The notes under the pieces are model-generated. The model saw only the letters and a list, made by a program, of their open reading frames with translations, was not told the DNA's origin and did no database searches. A DNA stretch of 64,000 bases from Flavobacterium saccharophilum. GTDB lineage: Bacteria; Bacteroidota; Bacteroidia; Flavobacteriales; Flavobacteriaceae. Shown here one piece after another: positions 18,329-26,604 of this stretch. Made by a program: the position numbers and the translations under genes. Where the stretch lies: NCBI RefSeq assembly GCF_900142735.1, contig NZ_FRBY01000002.1, positions 248,001 through 312,000 on the forward strand, given 5' to 3'. Each line of letters begins with the position of its first letter. The stretch's first letter is position 1.

Positions 18329-18637
18329 TTACAAATAAGGTACAGGCGTAGCTAAAACAATTTCTCTATTATCTAATAGAGGAACAATATGACCCAAAAT
18401 TAAATTTTGGAAATAGGATGAATTTCTATGTGCTGCAACTGCAGTTTCATTTGTATATCCTTCAAATAATAGTATTATATTTTTATCTGAATTACTTTGA
18501 TGAACTTTATAAAACAGGTTTCCATTTTCTTGGATACTTTCGTCATGTACTGTTTTTAGTATATTTAAAACGTTTTCAACCTGACCTTCTTTAACTTTCC
18601 ATGTCGCAAAAACATGAACCTGATTTTGATTTTCCAT
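18329..18637 (-). CDS. ABM-domain (YgiN-like) putative quinol monooxygenase
   Basis: 102 residues, one ferredoxin-like antibiotic-biosynthesis monooxygenase domain. The opening FATWKVKEGQVENVLNIL, the central NGNLFYKVHQ and the EGYTNETAVAAHRNSSYF helix are typical. Dimers of this type oxidise quinols or aromatic substrates without cofactor. It is 89 bases downstream of the DJ-1-like gene on the same strand. Confidence 0.88.
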   Translation of the reverse strand: MENQNQVHVFATWKVKEGQVENVLNILKTVHDESIQENGNLFYKVHQSNSDKNIILLFEGYTNETAVAAHRNSSYFQNLILGHIVPLLDNREIVLATPVPYL

Positions 18638-18726
18638 TTTAATTTTTTTTTATAATTATTTTTCAGTTTTAATAATAAAATTATACTGACCTTCTCTTCT
18701 TTAAAAAGGTCAATACAATTAAGAAA

Positions 18727-19521
18727 TTACTTTTTAAGAGATTCTAATATGATAATCATCTTTTCAGCTACTCCTTTTGCAGAAGCAGGATTTTGTCCTG
18801 TAACCAGATTACCGTCTGCAATACTGTGAGCAGACCATACTGCAGCTGCGTGAAATTTTGCGCCTTGTTTCGTTAAGGCAGTTTCAAGCAAGAAAGGAAC
18901 ATCAGCAATAGCGTAACCTCTTTCTTCTTCATCTGTAAAAGAGGTAATGTTTTTACCATTTACCAGATAAGTTCCGTTGCTTAGTTTTACATTTAATAAA
19001 GCTACCGGACCGTGACACACTGCTCCAACAATTGCATTTCGTTCGTAAGTTTCTCTAATCACTTTTTTCAAAAGTTCATTTTCCGGCATATCTACCATTG
19101 GCGCTAATCCTCCTGGTACAAAAACCGCATCATATTTACTAACATCAACCGTTGAAAGTTTAACCGCTTTCTGCATCGCTTCCCATCCTTTTCCGGTTAG
19201 AAAAGCAAGATTATCAGAATCATTTGCAAGATTAAGCGCATCTAAATAAGGTGTGTCTCCTGTTAAACTTGCAAAATCTATTTGGTAATTTGCTCTGTCA
19301 AATTCTGCATACGGATGTGCAACTTCTGGAAGAAATGTACCTGTTCTTCTGTTGTTTGGTCCAATTGCATTGGCATTCGATACGATAATTAAAATTTTCT
19401 TGTTCATTTTTGTTTCGTTTTTAAGGGTTGTTTTTTGTTTTATTGAGGTGTCTTCTTTTTTAGTTTGTCCATAAGAAGATAAAAAGGCAAGTGCCACTGA
19501 TAAAATCATAATCTTTTTCAT
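18727..19521 (-). CDS. Secreted DJ-1/PfpI family protein (HSP31-like)
   Basis: 264 residues. The class I amidotransferase-like domain starts at about residue 40 (KILIIVSNANAIGPNNRRTG). It carries the nucleophile Cys in GAVCHGPVALLN, with the acidic partner in the SFTDEEE region. Close relatives are glyoxalase III or protein deglycases acting on methylglyoxal adducts. Unusually, a Sec signal (MKKIMILSVALAFLSSYGQ) and a linker of about 20 residues precede the domain, which points to the periplasm. ATG at 19407 would give a cytosolic form. A -7 box lies upstream (19562-19569). Confidence 0.9.
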   Translation of the reverse strand: MKKIMILSVALAFLSSYGQTKKEDTSIKQKTTLKNETKMNKKILIIVSNANAIGPNNRRTGTFLPEVAHPYAEFDRANYQIDFASLTGDTPYLDALNLANDSDNLAFLTGKGWEAMQKAVKLSTVDVSKYDAVFVPGGLAPMVDMPENELLKKVIRETYERNAIVGAVCHGPVALLNVKLSNGTYLVNGKNITSFTDEEERGYAIADVPFLLETALTKQGAKFHAAAVWSAHSIADGNLVTGQNPASAKGVAEKMIIILESLKK

Positions 19522-19561
19522 TTCTATAAATTTTTAAGTTGTTAATGAATTATTTATAGGG

Positions 19562-19597
19562 CAAATTTATGCCAGCTCTACTCCTCAGTACGAGGAG
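19562..19597 (-). promoter_or_regulatory. Promoter of the DJ-1-like operon with inverted repeat
   Basis: On the minus strand TAAATTTG (19562-19569) fits TAnnTTTG. Just upstream, CTCCTC (19581-19586) and GAGGAG (19592-19597) form an inverted repeat with a 5-base spacer, in the position of an activator or repressor site. The neighbouring Crp-like protein is the obvious candidate. Confidence 0.5.
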
Positions 19598-19602
19598 AAA
19601 AG

Positions 19603-19634
19603 TCACAAAAAAAGTGTGATGAGAATCACACTTT
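19603..19634 (-). terminator. Terminator of the Crp-like gene
   Basis: A 10-bp perfect stem (19611-19620 with 19625-19634, AAAGTGTGAT and its complement) is followed on the minus strand by a run of T. It ends the Crp-like gene just before the DJ-1 promoter. Confidence 0.8.
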
Positions 19635-19651
19635 GAGAATTAATAGTTATG

Positions 19652-20224
19652 TTATTTGGTGTTAGAGTAAAGCCTGCTAAGGGTTTCGCGGCTGACACCT
19701 AGATATTCAGCAATATATTTCTTGGGAATTTTTTGCATAAGATTTGGATACAGATTTGCAAATTCTTTATACCGCTGTTGCGGATTATTAGCCAGTAACG
19801 AAATTACCCTTTGCTGAAGAGCTATATAGCCTTTGGTGAGTTTTACCCTAAAAAAATGCTCCATTTTATGAAGCGTAACAGAGAGTTTTTCTCTACCTTC
19901 AAGTGTCAGGCATAAAACCTCTCCCGGCTCCATACATACTACGTACATGTTTGCCGGCTTTTGATTGAAATATGAAATATAATCAGACATCCACCAGTTT
20001 TCGGTAGCGAATTGCACGATGTGTTCCTTTCCGTCTTCATCCAAATAAAAAACTCTGAAAATACCGCTCATTATGATATATTCATATTTGGCATCATCTC
20101 CTTGCTGAATAAGATATTGATTTTTTAATACCCTTCTTATCGTAAAAAATGGTTTAATAGATTCAAACTCTTCATCCGTAATGGGAATAATTTCTTCAAT
20201 ATGTTTTCTCAGTTTTTCCATCAT
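19652..20224 (-). CDS. Crp/Fnr family transcriptional regulator
   Basis: 190 residues: a cNMP-like sensor barrel (residues 25-115, with VLKNQYLIQQGDDAKYEYI and FATENWWMSDYISYF) and the C-terminal helix-turn-helix PKKYIAEYLGVSRETLSRLY. Bacteroidetes proteins of this shape commonly control small neighbouring redox or detoxification genes. Here the terminator and new promoter separate it from the DJ-1 operon downstream, which fits independent control of that operon. Confidence 0.9.
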   Translation of the reverse strand: MMEKLRKHIEEIIPITDEEFESIKPFFTIRRVLKNQYLIQQGDDAKYEYIIMSGIFRVFYLDEDGKEHIVQFATENWWMSDYISYFNQKPANMYVVCMEPGEVLCLTLEGREKLSVTLHKMEHFFRVKLTKGYIALQQRVISLLANNPQQRYKEFANLYPNLMQKIPKKYIAEYLGVSRETLSRLYSNTK

Positions 20225-20232
20225 TTGTTTTT

Positions 20233-20250
20233 TACCTTTTCAAAGGTATA
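20233..20250 (-). promoter_or_regulatory. Promoter of the Crp-like gene overlapping an inverted repeat
   Basis: TACCTTT (20233-20239) and AAAGGTA (20242-20248) form a 7-bp inverted repeat with a 2-base spacer. On the minus strand it contains TACCTTTG (20241-20248), a fit to the -7 box. An operator over the -7 box would suit autorepression. Confidence 0.45.
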
Positions 20251-20297
20251 TGATTTACAGTATTATATTCTTTTTCAACAGGAGGTAATCTTAAAGC

Positions 20298-21998
20298 TTA
20301 TCTTTTTATTATTTTAGACACATAACTCTTGTTATCAATTTCAAATTTTATGAAATATAGTCCTGAATTCAGTCCTGAAATATTGATTTTATTTATTTCA
20401 GATCCTTCCATTAGTTTCTGTCCGTTAATACTAAAAATTTGATATTTATCAACTTTTATCTCAGAATCAATAGTAATGAAATTTGTTGCCGGATTTGGAT
20501 AAATATTGAATTTAGAAACTTCCATTTTATCAGTTCCCAAGCCCAAAGTAGTTCCAAATTCATCTGCTCCGCAATCAATTATTCCACCTTCAATTCTTAA
20601 TTCATTATAATAATCCGTTTCGGTATTGGCAGCAACATAAGACGGATTTCCGGCATTTTTGCTCGGAGAACTTGTCAGAAGATGAAAATCAGGATTTGTA
20701 ATCGCAGCGTTTGTTAATTGTGGATTTGCAAATATCGAATTTGAGTTTGTTTTTGTTCCCGATAAAAAAGAAGCGAATCCCGTATATTGCGTTCTGTTCC
20801 AGTCTGCTATCAATTTAGTTGTACCAGCCTGACAGAAAAATGTATTGTAATTAAAATTTAAACTTGGTTGTGTTAGCTCTGCATAGGCTACAATATTTTG
20901 GGTTCGGGTATAAAAAATATTGTTTTGAATACTACTATTTTCACTGTAAGAAAGATATAACTCTCCGTTTCCTGAATTGCTGTAATCATTAAAATAACAC
21001 GTATTGTTTTTAAAAGAAGAATTGATAACTTTTCCTGAACCTGACGGATAATCAAATCCTCCCATTGCTAAAGCACAAATTTGATTGTCATAAAAAACAT
21101 TGTTTCTAATAATAATTCCATCAGTAGTCTGGCCAATTTTTTCGCATCCAACTTCTATTCCGTAACCATTATGATAGGACGTATTGTTTTCAACCGTTAT
21201 GTTTTTTCCTCCGTCTACATAAATCCCTCCGGAAGTTGAATACGCAGCAATGCAATCATGAGCAATATTGTTTTTAACAAGCCCGTTTCTTGCCTGATCG
21301 TTTGCAGGAGTTGGGCAAGTGCCTTCGTGACCAATAATATCGATACCAATGTTGGTAAGATTATGAACGTTATTGTTACTGACTTCAAACCCGTTTACAT
21401 TTCCGTTAACAGCAATTCCTTCGCTGTAACCTAATCTGCAATTATACAATTCATTATTTTGTATTTTTAAGTTTGTAATGGCTGTTGTTCCGTTTGTGCC
21501 AAATACTATAATTCCCTGCGCATTTACGTTTTCATTTACAGCCGCATTTACATTAGCTGAGAAATGAATATCGTGTATTTTACAGTTTTTAATTATAATA
21601 ATATCCCCACTTCCTTCAACTAAAATTCCCTGAGCCGTATTTTGAATATTGTTTTGCAGCTCGATCCCATCAATAGTTATGTTGCTTTTATTAGTGATAG
21701 CAAGAATAGCATCCTGAGTTGTTATTCCTGTTGCATCGATAACAGGAAGTGTTGCTGAATAATTTTTTAAGGTAATATTGCTTTTCGCAATTGTAATCTT
21801 TTCTAAATAAGTTCCCGGAAAAACATTTAAAATTCCATTGGCCGGCAATTGATTTAAGCCATATTGAATTGTTTTCCAAGGTGAAGAAAGAGAACCGGAA
21901 TTTGTATTACTACCTGTTGCAGCAACATAATAATTGGTTTGTCCGAAACAAAAATTAGACAAAATGCAAAAGATTAAAATTATTGTTTTTCTATTCAT
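20298..21998 (-). CDS. Parallel beta-helix (DUF1565/pectate lyase-like) protein with T9SS type A sorting domain
   Basis: 566 residues from the ATG at 21998, chosen because MNRKTIILIFCILSNFCFGQ is a clean signal peptide; an upstream ATG would add 21 polar residues. It opens with YYVAATGSNTNSGSLSSPWKTIQ, typical of surface parallel beta-helix proteins, followed by many N-rich right-handed helix turns (residues 60-400). The C-terminus (about 490-566) is a type A sorting domain with FNIYPNPATNFITI and SGLYFIKFE. It is therefore exported by T9SS. No lyase catalytic residues can be assigned, so it may bind or cut polysaccharide. Confidence 0.9.
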   Translation of the reverse strand: MNRKTIILIFCILSNFCFGQTNYYVAATGSNTNSGSLSSPWKTIQYGLNQLPANGILNVFPGTYLEKITIAKSNITLKNYSATLPVIDATGITTQDAILAITNKSNITIDGIELQNNIQNTAQGILVEGSGDIIIIKNCKIHDIHFSANVNAAVNENVNAQGIIVFGTNGTTAITNLKIQNNELYNCRLGYSEGIAVNGNVNGFEVSNNNVHNLTNIGIDIIGHEGTCPTPANDQARNGLVKNNIAHDCIAAYSTSGGIYVDGGKNITVENNTSYHNGYGIEVGCEKIGQTTDGIIIRNNVFYDNQICALAMGGFDYPSGSGKVINSSFKNNTCYFNDYSNSGNGELYLSYSENSSIQNNIFYTRTQNIVAYAELTQPSLNFNYNTFFCQAGTTKLIADWNRTQYTGFASFLSGTKTNSNSIFANPQLTNAAITNPDFHLLTSSPSKNAGNPSYVAANTETDYYNELRIEGGIIDCGADEFGTTLGLGTDKMEVSKFNIYPNPATNFITIDSEIKVDKYQIFSINGQKLMEGSEINKINISGLNSGLYFIKFEIDNKSYVSKIIKR

Positions 21999-22212
21999 TT
22001 TCTTTTTTCTTTTTAGCAACGCCATTTGGTTTGACGTTCGGTTATAGATTTGGTAGGCCAAATGTATTAATTAAAGATTAAAATGAAAGTACATAAATCA
22101 ACTTTGCAGTTGTCTGAAAAAACAACTGCTTCAGTCGATGTTAGCATTAATTTTGTTTTAAATTCAGAAAGTAATTTAGTTACACATTACTTGATATTTT
22201 ATTTTGTGGCTA

Positions 22213-23190
22213 TTATTTTTTAATAACATCCAGAATATTTAAAATGGTTAATGTATTGTCTATCGATTCATTCATCATCAAAACCTGTTTCTCTTTAGTA
22301 TAGTTTTGAATGTGATCTGCAAAAGCTTCTGCTTCAAAAAATAAACCAACGCCATAAGGAACTTCTATTTTCTCTAACTCATAATTCCAGTCTAAACCTT
22401 TTTTAATTTCAATAAACGCTGTGTTTGGTTTTGTCATATTATTATATCCCGCAGCAATAATTCCTTTTGAACCAATTATTCGAACGTAACGATGCGGAGC
22501 TGCATTAAAATTGCAATTCAACTGCGCGGTTATTCCGTTCTCAAACCTCAACATTGCAGCAACAGCAATATCTAAGTCCTGATCATTGAACTTTCCATGC
22601 GCCATTATTTCGCTCGGATTTTGACCGGTAATGGCCCGTATAATGCTTACAGGATATGCTCCGGCATCCCACATTACGCCGCCACCAAGTTCCGGTTTTA
22701 AGCGGATATTGTTTTCGGCATCATCAACAGTAAATCCAAAATCGGCATAGATTTGCGATATTTCACCAATAGCTCCTTCTTGTATCATTTTCAGCATCAA
22801 AATAGTTTGCGGCTGAAACTTATAAGGAAAGCCTTCCATCAATAATACATTGTTTAATATGGCTTGCTCATACATTTGTTTTACATCTTCGACGGTCAGG
22901 GCAATTGGCTTTTCGCATAAAATATGTTTTTTGGCCTGCGCTGCTTTAATGACCCACTCTGCATGCAATGAATTAGGAAGCGGTATATAAACCGCATCTA
23001 ATTGAGGATCATCCAGAAGTTCCTGATACGAAGCATATGCATTTTCGATACTAAATTGTTCAGCGAAAGATTGGGCCTTTTCTAGGTGTCGACTAGCCAC
23101 CGCCGTAATTTTAATTGTTGTAGAATTTTTTAAAACCTCTATAAATGAGCGCGAAACATTAGCCGTACTCATAATTCCCATTTTTAGCAT
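22213..23190 (-). CDS. Gfo/Idh/MocA family oxidoreductase
   Basis: 325 residues. The N-terminal Rossmann fold (MGIMSTANVSRSFIEVL, with the A-S-R stretch near residue 33) is followed by the family's NPLH-like PNSLHAEW, the catalytic-region EKPIALT (Lys near residue 95) and a C-terminal mixed sheet with GGGVMWDAGAYPV. Members oxidise or reduce sugars and inositols with NAD(P). It reads away from an HxlR regulator, which probably controls it. Confidence 0.93.
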   Translation of the reverse strand: MLKMGIMSTANVSRSFIEVLKNSTTIKITAVASRHLEKAQSFAEQFSIENAYASYQELLDDPQLDAVYIPLPNSLHAEWVIKAAQAKKHILCEKPIALTVEDVKQMYEQAILNNVLLMEGFPYKFQPQTILMLKMIQEGAIGEISQIYADFGFTVDDAENNIRLKPELGGGVMWDAGAYPVSIIRAITGQNPSEIMAHGKFNDQDLDIAVAAMLRFENGITAQLNCNFNAAPHRYVRIIGSKGIIAAGYNNMTKPNTAFIEIKKGLDWNYELEKIEVPYGVGLFFEAEAFADHIQNYTKEKQVLMMNESIDNTLTILNILDVIKK

Positions 23191-23282
23191 ATCTTCTAAA
23201 ATTTATCGGTTTTTATTACATTTTAACCGTGTTAATAAAACAAATGTAACTGTATGATTTGGTCTGGAAAAGTACTTACCAT

Positions 23283-23314
23283 TTGGTTAGCTATGAACAT
23301 AATGGTTAGATTTG
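23283..23314 (+). promoter_or_regulatory. Promoter of the HxlR gene with direct repeats
   Basis: TTG at 23283 and TAGATTTG at 23307-23314 (spacer 21) lie 17 bases before the ATG. TGGTTAG occurs twice (23284-23290 and 23303-23309), straddling the promoter, and may be the regulator's binding site. Confidence 0.45.
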
Positions 23315-23331
23315 TAGAAAATTAGATCGTT

Positions 23332-23700
23332 ATGAACGAAAAAAAAATAGAAAAAAATACAGTTGAGGAACATTACACAGAGGGTGATGCTTTTTTTTCC
23401 TGTCATGTAGAACTTGCAAACAAAAGCATTAGTGGAAAATGGAAAATTCTTATTCTTTACAGATTGTCGTTATCCCCACTTAAACGCTATACTGAACTCA
23501 GAAAAGAATTGGGTGCCATCTCTGAAAAAGTGCTTAGCAATCAGCTAAAGGATCTTGAAAATGATGGACTGGTTCAACGAACTGTTTATCCGGTAGTTCC
23601 GCCAAAAGTTGAATACCGTCTCACAGAAAACGGAAAAGGTATTATTCCTGTTATTATAGCATTGAGAAATTTTGGCTGTTTTTTAAAACACCGTAATTAA
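23332..23700 (+). CDS. HxlR family transcriptional regulator
   Basis: 122 residues, a single winged helix. It has the typical entry Cys24 (FFSCHVELA) before ISGKWKILILYRL, the recognition region SEKVLSNQLKDLENDGLV, the wing YPVVPPKVEYRLTENG and a final helix. In related proteins the N-terminal Cys senses electrophiles or disulfide stress. Divergent from the Gfo/Idh oxidoreductase. Confidence 0.93.
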   Translation: MNEKKIEKNTVEEHYTEGDAFFSCHVELANKSISGKWKILILYRLSLSPLKRYTELRKELGAISEKVLSNQLKDLENDGLVQRTVYPVVPPKVEYRLTENGKGIIPVIIALRNFGCFLKHRN

Positions 23701-23862
23701 AGACAAACTCTAAAGTTAAACAGCTCAATTATTTGCCTCAAAAAAACAGAGTCCTCTCATATATAATCGAATAGAAAAATTTAAAACGCAATACTTTTTC
23801 AGTTTTGCAAAGTGCTAATTGTATTGCGACAAATCTATAACTAAACAAAATTTTTAGTAAAA

Positions 23863-23880
23863 TTTTGCTGATTAGCAAAA
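23863..23880 (+). promoter_or_regulatory. Palindromic operator candidate, site 1
   Basis: TTTTGC-N6-GCAAAA; the seventh base of each arm also pairs. It is 41 bases upstream of the Crp-like gene at 23921. A second copy of the same pattern precedes the next gene. Confidence 0.6.
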
Positions 23881-23920
23881 AAAGACTTATTCACATTTTA
23901 TAAATTAGCAAAGAAAAAAG

Positions 23921-24499
23921 ATGGATTCCATATTTAATTATTTTGATACTTTCTTAAAAATAAGCCAGGAAAGCAAAGCTTTCATAGAAGCTAATCTTGA
24001 ATATAAAAGTGTAAAAAAAGGCTGCTTTCTATGGAAAGCAGGTGAAAGATGCAATACTCTTTATTTTATTAAATCGGGTATTGCACGATTATTCTTTTAC
24101 AATGAAAAAGGAGTAGAAAATACAGTACATTTTATTTCTGAAAACAAGTTCATTACCGATCTGGAAAGTTTGCGAATTCAAACTCCTTCATCTGTTTCCT
24201 GCATTGCATCCACAGACTGTGAACTAATAATAATACAATTACATACTCTTAAAAAATTTGATAATGAAGTTTTTGAATGGCACGAATTAATCAGAAAGAT
24301 TACGGAAAAAACCTTGTTTGATAAAATACGGGTAAGGGACAGCCTTTTTCAAAAAGAATCCAAAGAAAGATATATCTCTTTTTTAGAACTTTTCCCTACA
24401 ATAGCAAACAGCGTTCCTGCCAATCAAATAGCATCTTATTTAGGTATTTCCCAATTTACTCTGAGTCATCTAAAAAAAGAAATAACAAAAAAACAATGA
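23921..24499 (+). CDS. Crp/Fnr family transcriptional regulator
   Basis: 192 residues: a sensor barrel (about residues 25-115, with GCFLWKAGERCNTLYFIKSGIARLFFY) and a C-terminal helix-turn-helix (VPANQIASYLGISQFTLSHLKKE). No cAMP-binding Arg motif is seen. The palindromes before it and before the DUF2147 gene point to control of itself and of the two genes that follow. It is 72 bases upstream of DUF2147. Confidence 0.9.
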   Translation: MDSIFNYFDTFLKISQESKAFIEANLEYKSVKKGCFLWKAGERCNTLYFIKSGIARLFFYNEKGVENTVHFISENKFITDLESLRIQTPSSVSCIASTDCELIIIQLHTLKKFDNEVFEWHELIRKITEKTLFDKIRVRDSLFQKESKERYISFLELFPTIANSVPANQIASYLGISQFTLSHLKKEITKKQ

Positions 24500-24502
24500 T
24501 TT

Positions 24503-24520
24503 TTTTGCGAATTCGCAAAA
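24503..24520 (+). promoter_or_regulatory. Palindromic operator candidate, site 2
   Basis: TTTTGCGAATTCGCAAAA is a perfect 18-bp palindrome of the form TTTTGC-N6-GCAAAA, identical in layout to the site at 23863. It begins 3 bases after the Crp stop and 51 bases before the DUF2147 start. The short T-run next to it makes a terminator a weaker alternative. Confidence 0.65.
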
Positions 24521-24570
24521 ATTAAAAACACGCTCTGAAAGACCTTTGTATCATAATCAAAAATAAGAAT

Positions 24571-25044
24571 ATGATAAAATTACAAAGGCACAATTCAAAA
24601 TTATTTCTTTTAATAATTTTATTCTTCTCCGGGGTTAATTCATTTAGCCAATCTACAGGAGATGAAATAATCGGTACATGGTGGAACCAGGAAAAAGATG
24701 GTCAAATTGAGATCTACAAATCAGGCAGTACCTACTCCGGAAAGCTTATCTGGATGAAAAATCAAAATGACCCAGTTACAGGAAAATTGTTATTGGACAA
24801 AAAAAATCCAAATGAAAAATTGCGAGGCAAACCTCTTCTAAACTCTAATCTAATGTATGGTTTTATATTCATTAGGGAGGATAAAGAATGGAGTGACGGA
24901 AAAATCTATGATGGCAGAAAAGGCAAAACCTATAAATGTATTATAAAGCTAAATGCTGATAGTACAATAAAGGTCACGGGTTATATCGGAGCTTCGTGGA
25001 TGGGATTAGGAGAAACTAGTATATGGACAAGAAAAAACAACTAA
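24571..25044 (+). CDS. DUF2147 domain secreted protein
   Basis: 157 residues with a signal peptide (cleavage near NSFSQS). The mature domain has GTWWNQEKDGQIEIYKSG, KLIWMKNQNDPVTGK and SWMGLGETSIWTR, the marks of DUF2147, a small lipocalin-like periplasmic family of unknown role. It is one base from the epimerase-like gene, so the two are cotranscribed and likely work together under the Crp-like regulator. Confidence 0.9.
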   Translation: MIKLQRHNSKLFLLIILFFSGVNSFSQSTGDEIIGTWWNQEKDGQIEIYKSGSTYSGKLIWMKNQNDPVTGKLLLDKKNPNEKLRGKPLLNSNLMYGFIFIREDKEWSDGKIYDGRKGKTYKCIIKLNADSTIKVTGYIGASWMGLGETSIWTRKNN

Positions 25045-25045
25045 A

Positions 25046-26014
25046 ATGAAACAAGTATTCGTAACAGGAGGATCTGGATTTGTAGGACAGCACTTAATTT
25101 CCATGCTTATAGAGAATGGCTATAAGGTAAAAGCATTAGCACGTTCAACACAGGCAATTCAAAAAGTACAAAAGCAAGGGGCTATAGCAATAAAAGGCGA
25201 TTTAAACGATGCCCAAGCTTTAGCAGAAGGAGCAAAAGAATGTTCCACAATATTCCATTTAGCTGCTTCAGTCGATTTTTTTGCTTCTGAAAAAAAATTA
25301 AAAAAACTACACGTTGAATCCACAGAATTATTGTTATCAGTGGCTAAAAATGCTAACATTAAAAAGTTTGTTTATCTCAGTGCTGCATCTGTAATCATGA
25401 ACGGCAGAGCCATTGTAAACGCCGATGAAACTTTTGAATCTGACAATATCATTGATGGCTACTCAAGAACAAAACTTCAGGCCGAGAAATTGGTCTTAGG
25501 CGCAAATACAGAAACTTTTCAAACCATAGCGCTTAGACCACCAATGATCTGGGGAAAGGACGATGCCAATACATTAGCCGGAATTATCGATGCTGTCAAA
25601 AAAGGAAATATGCAGTTTATCGATGGAGGCAGACACCGATTTGTAACCTGCCATGTTCTCAATGTCTGCCATGCCCTAATTTTAGCAGATCAATCGCAGC
25701 ATAGCGGCGGTAAGGCTTATTTTCTTACCGATGGCGAAACACCTGTTTTCAAGGACTTTATTAAAAAATATGTTGCAACACAAGGAATAACTGTGCCAGA
25801 TAAAGAAGTTTCTTTGGCAATGGCCAAAAGAGTTGCTTCAACAATGGAATTCATCTGGAAGACTTTTAGGCTTAAGGGACATCCACCACTATACAAAGGA
25901 CTTGTAAATGCATTAGGAATGGAATTTATTACTATTGACAAAAAAGCAATACAGGAACTAGGTTACAAGCCTATTGTAAGCATCGCGCAAGGACTTAATA
26001 TGATGAAGAACTAA
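25046..26014 (+). CDS. NAD(P)-dependent epimerase/3-beta-HSD-like extended SDR
   Basis: 322 residues. The dinucleotide motif GGSGFVGQHL is at residues 8-17, the catalytic Ser in YLSAASV, and Tyr/Lys in YSRTKLQAEKLV. ALRPPMIWGKDD fits the 3-beta-hydroxysteroid dehydrogenase/dihydroflavonol reductase group, which acts on varied hydroxy or keto substrates. Its start is one base after the DUF2147 stop region. Confidence 0.92.
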   Translation: MKQVFVTGGSGFVGQHLISMLIENGYKVKALARSTQAIQKVQKQGAIAIKGDLNDAQALAEGAKECSTIFHLAASVDFFASEKKLKKLHVESTELLLSVAKNANIKKFVYLSAASVIMNGRAIVNADETFESDNIIDGYSRTKLQAEKLVLGANTETFQTIALRPPMIWGKDDANTLAGIIDAVKKGNMQFIDGGRHRFVTCHVLNVCHALILADQSQHSGGKAYFLTDGETPVFKDFIKKYVATQGITVPDKEVSLAMAKRVASTMEFIWKTFRLKGHPPLYKGLVNALGMEFITIDKKAIQELGYKPIVSIAQGLNMMKN

Positions 26015-26083
26015 ATTATTTTCCTTTTAAATTAATGAACTGCGTATAATAGTAAATACGTTTTAAATTAGGCGCAACTTACT

Positions 26084-26212
26084 ATTAATCCCCAACAGGA
26101 CATCCGAACCAAATTCCTAAAGCAAATGAAAGACAGGAACTACGTGTAGTACGCCAATCTCTTCAAATCTTCCATAAATTTTGTTGAAATTTGTCCCGTA
26201 GATGTCACGAAA
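26084..26212 (+). repeat. Repeat D, copy 2
   Basis: ATTAATCCCCAACAGGACAT reads as a protein tail (INPQQDIRTKFLKQMKDRNYV stop in one frame), then the conserved block 26153-26198, ending GTCCCGTAGATGTCAC. It is close to D1 at 15247, including a terminal GA-GTCAC resembling the tRNA-Arg end. Confidence 0.6.
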
Positions 26213-26242
26213 TTGAAGAATGAATAATTCTTAAAACAAATA

Positions 26243-26270
26243 AAAACCCGCTAATAGCGGGTTTTTTATT
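26243..26270 (+). terminator. Terminator
   Basis: AAAACCCGCT-AAT-AGCGGGTTTT (26243-26265) followed by TTTATT. No gene ends immediately before it; the nearest is the epimerase (26014), with repeat D between. Confidence 0.75.
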
Positions 26271-26304
26271 GGACATTATTAGACTTTAATGGACAATAAT
26301 AGAC
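26271..26304. repeat. Short paired repeat GGACATTATTAGAC / GGACAATAATAGAC
   Basis: Two 14-mers (26271-26284 and 26291-26304) share GGACA and TAGAC ends with complementary centres, 6 bases apart. This resembles a recombination core next to a terminator, but no integrase is in the window. The rest of 26305-26604 is AT-rich and shows nothing else. Confidence 0.4.
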
Positions 26305-26604
26305 ACATTTCTTTCCCCTATAATTCCCCCTTTAGTTTTATAAATCCTTTTTGAATTATAATCTAAGAGTTAAAATGAATAAAAGTTAAAAAAGCTACAA
26401 AGTAACTTATATTATTCTCTATACTTCTCCTTTTTTAAAAAATCGGTATTTATATTTTATAAAATATAAATATCCTAGTAATTGTAGAAGAGATAACTTA
26501 TCCATTTTCAAAACTTTATAAAAAAAACATAAAGTAAATCTTTAATTTTAGTGCTAAAACAGTTTATAATTTTAAATTTGCTTTTATCACTAATCCTTTC
26601 AAAT

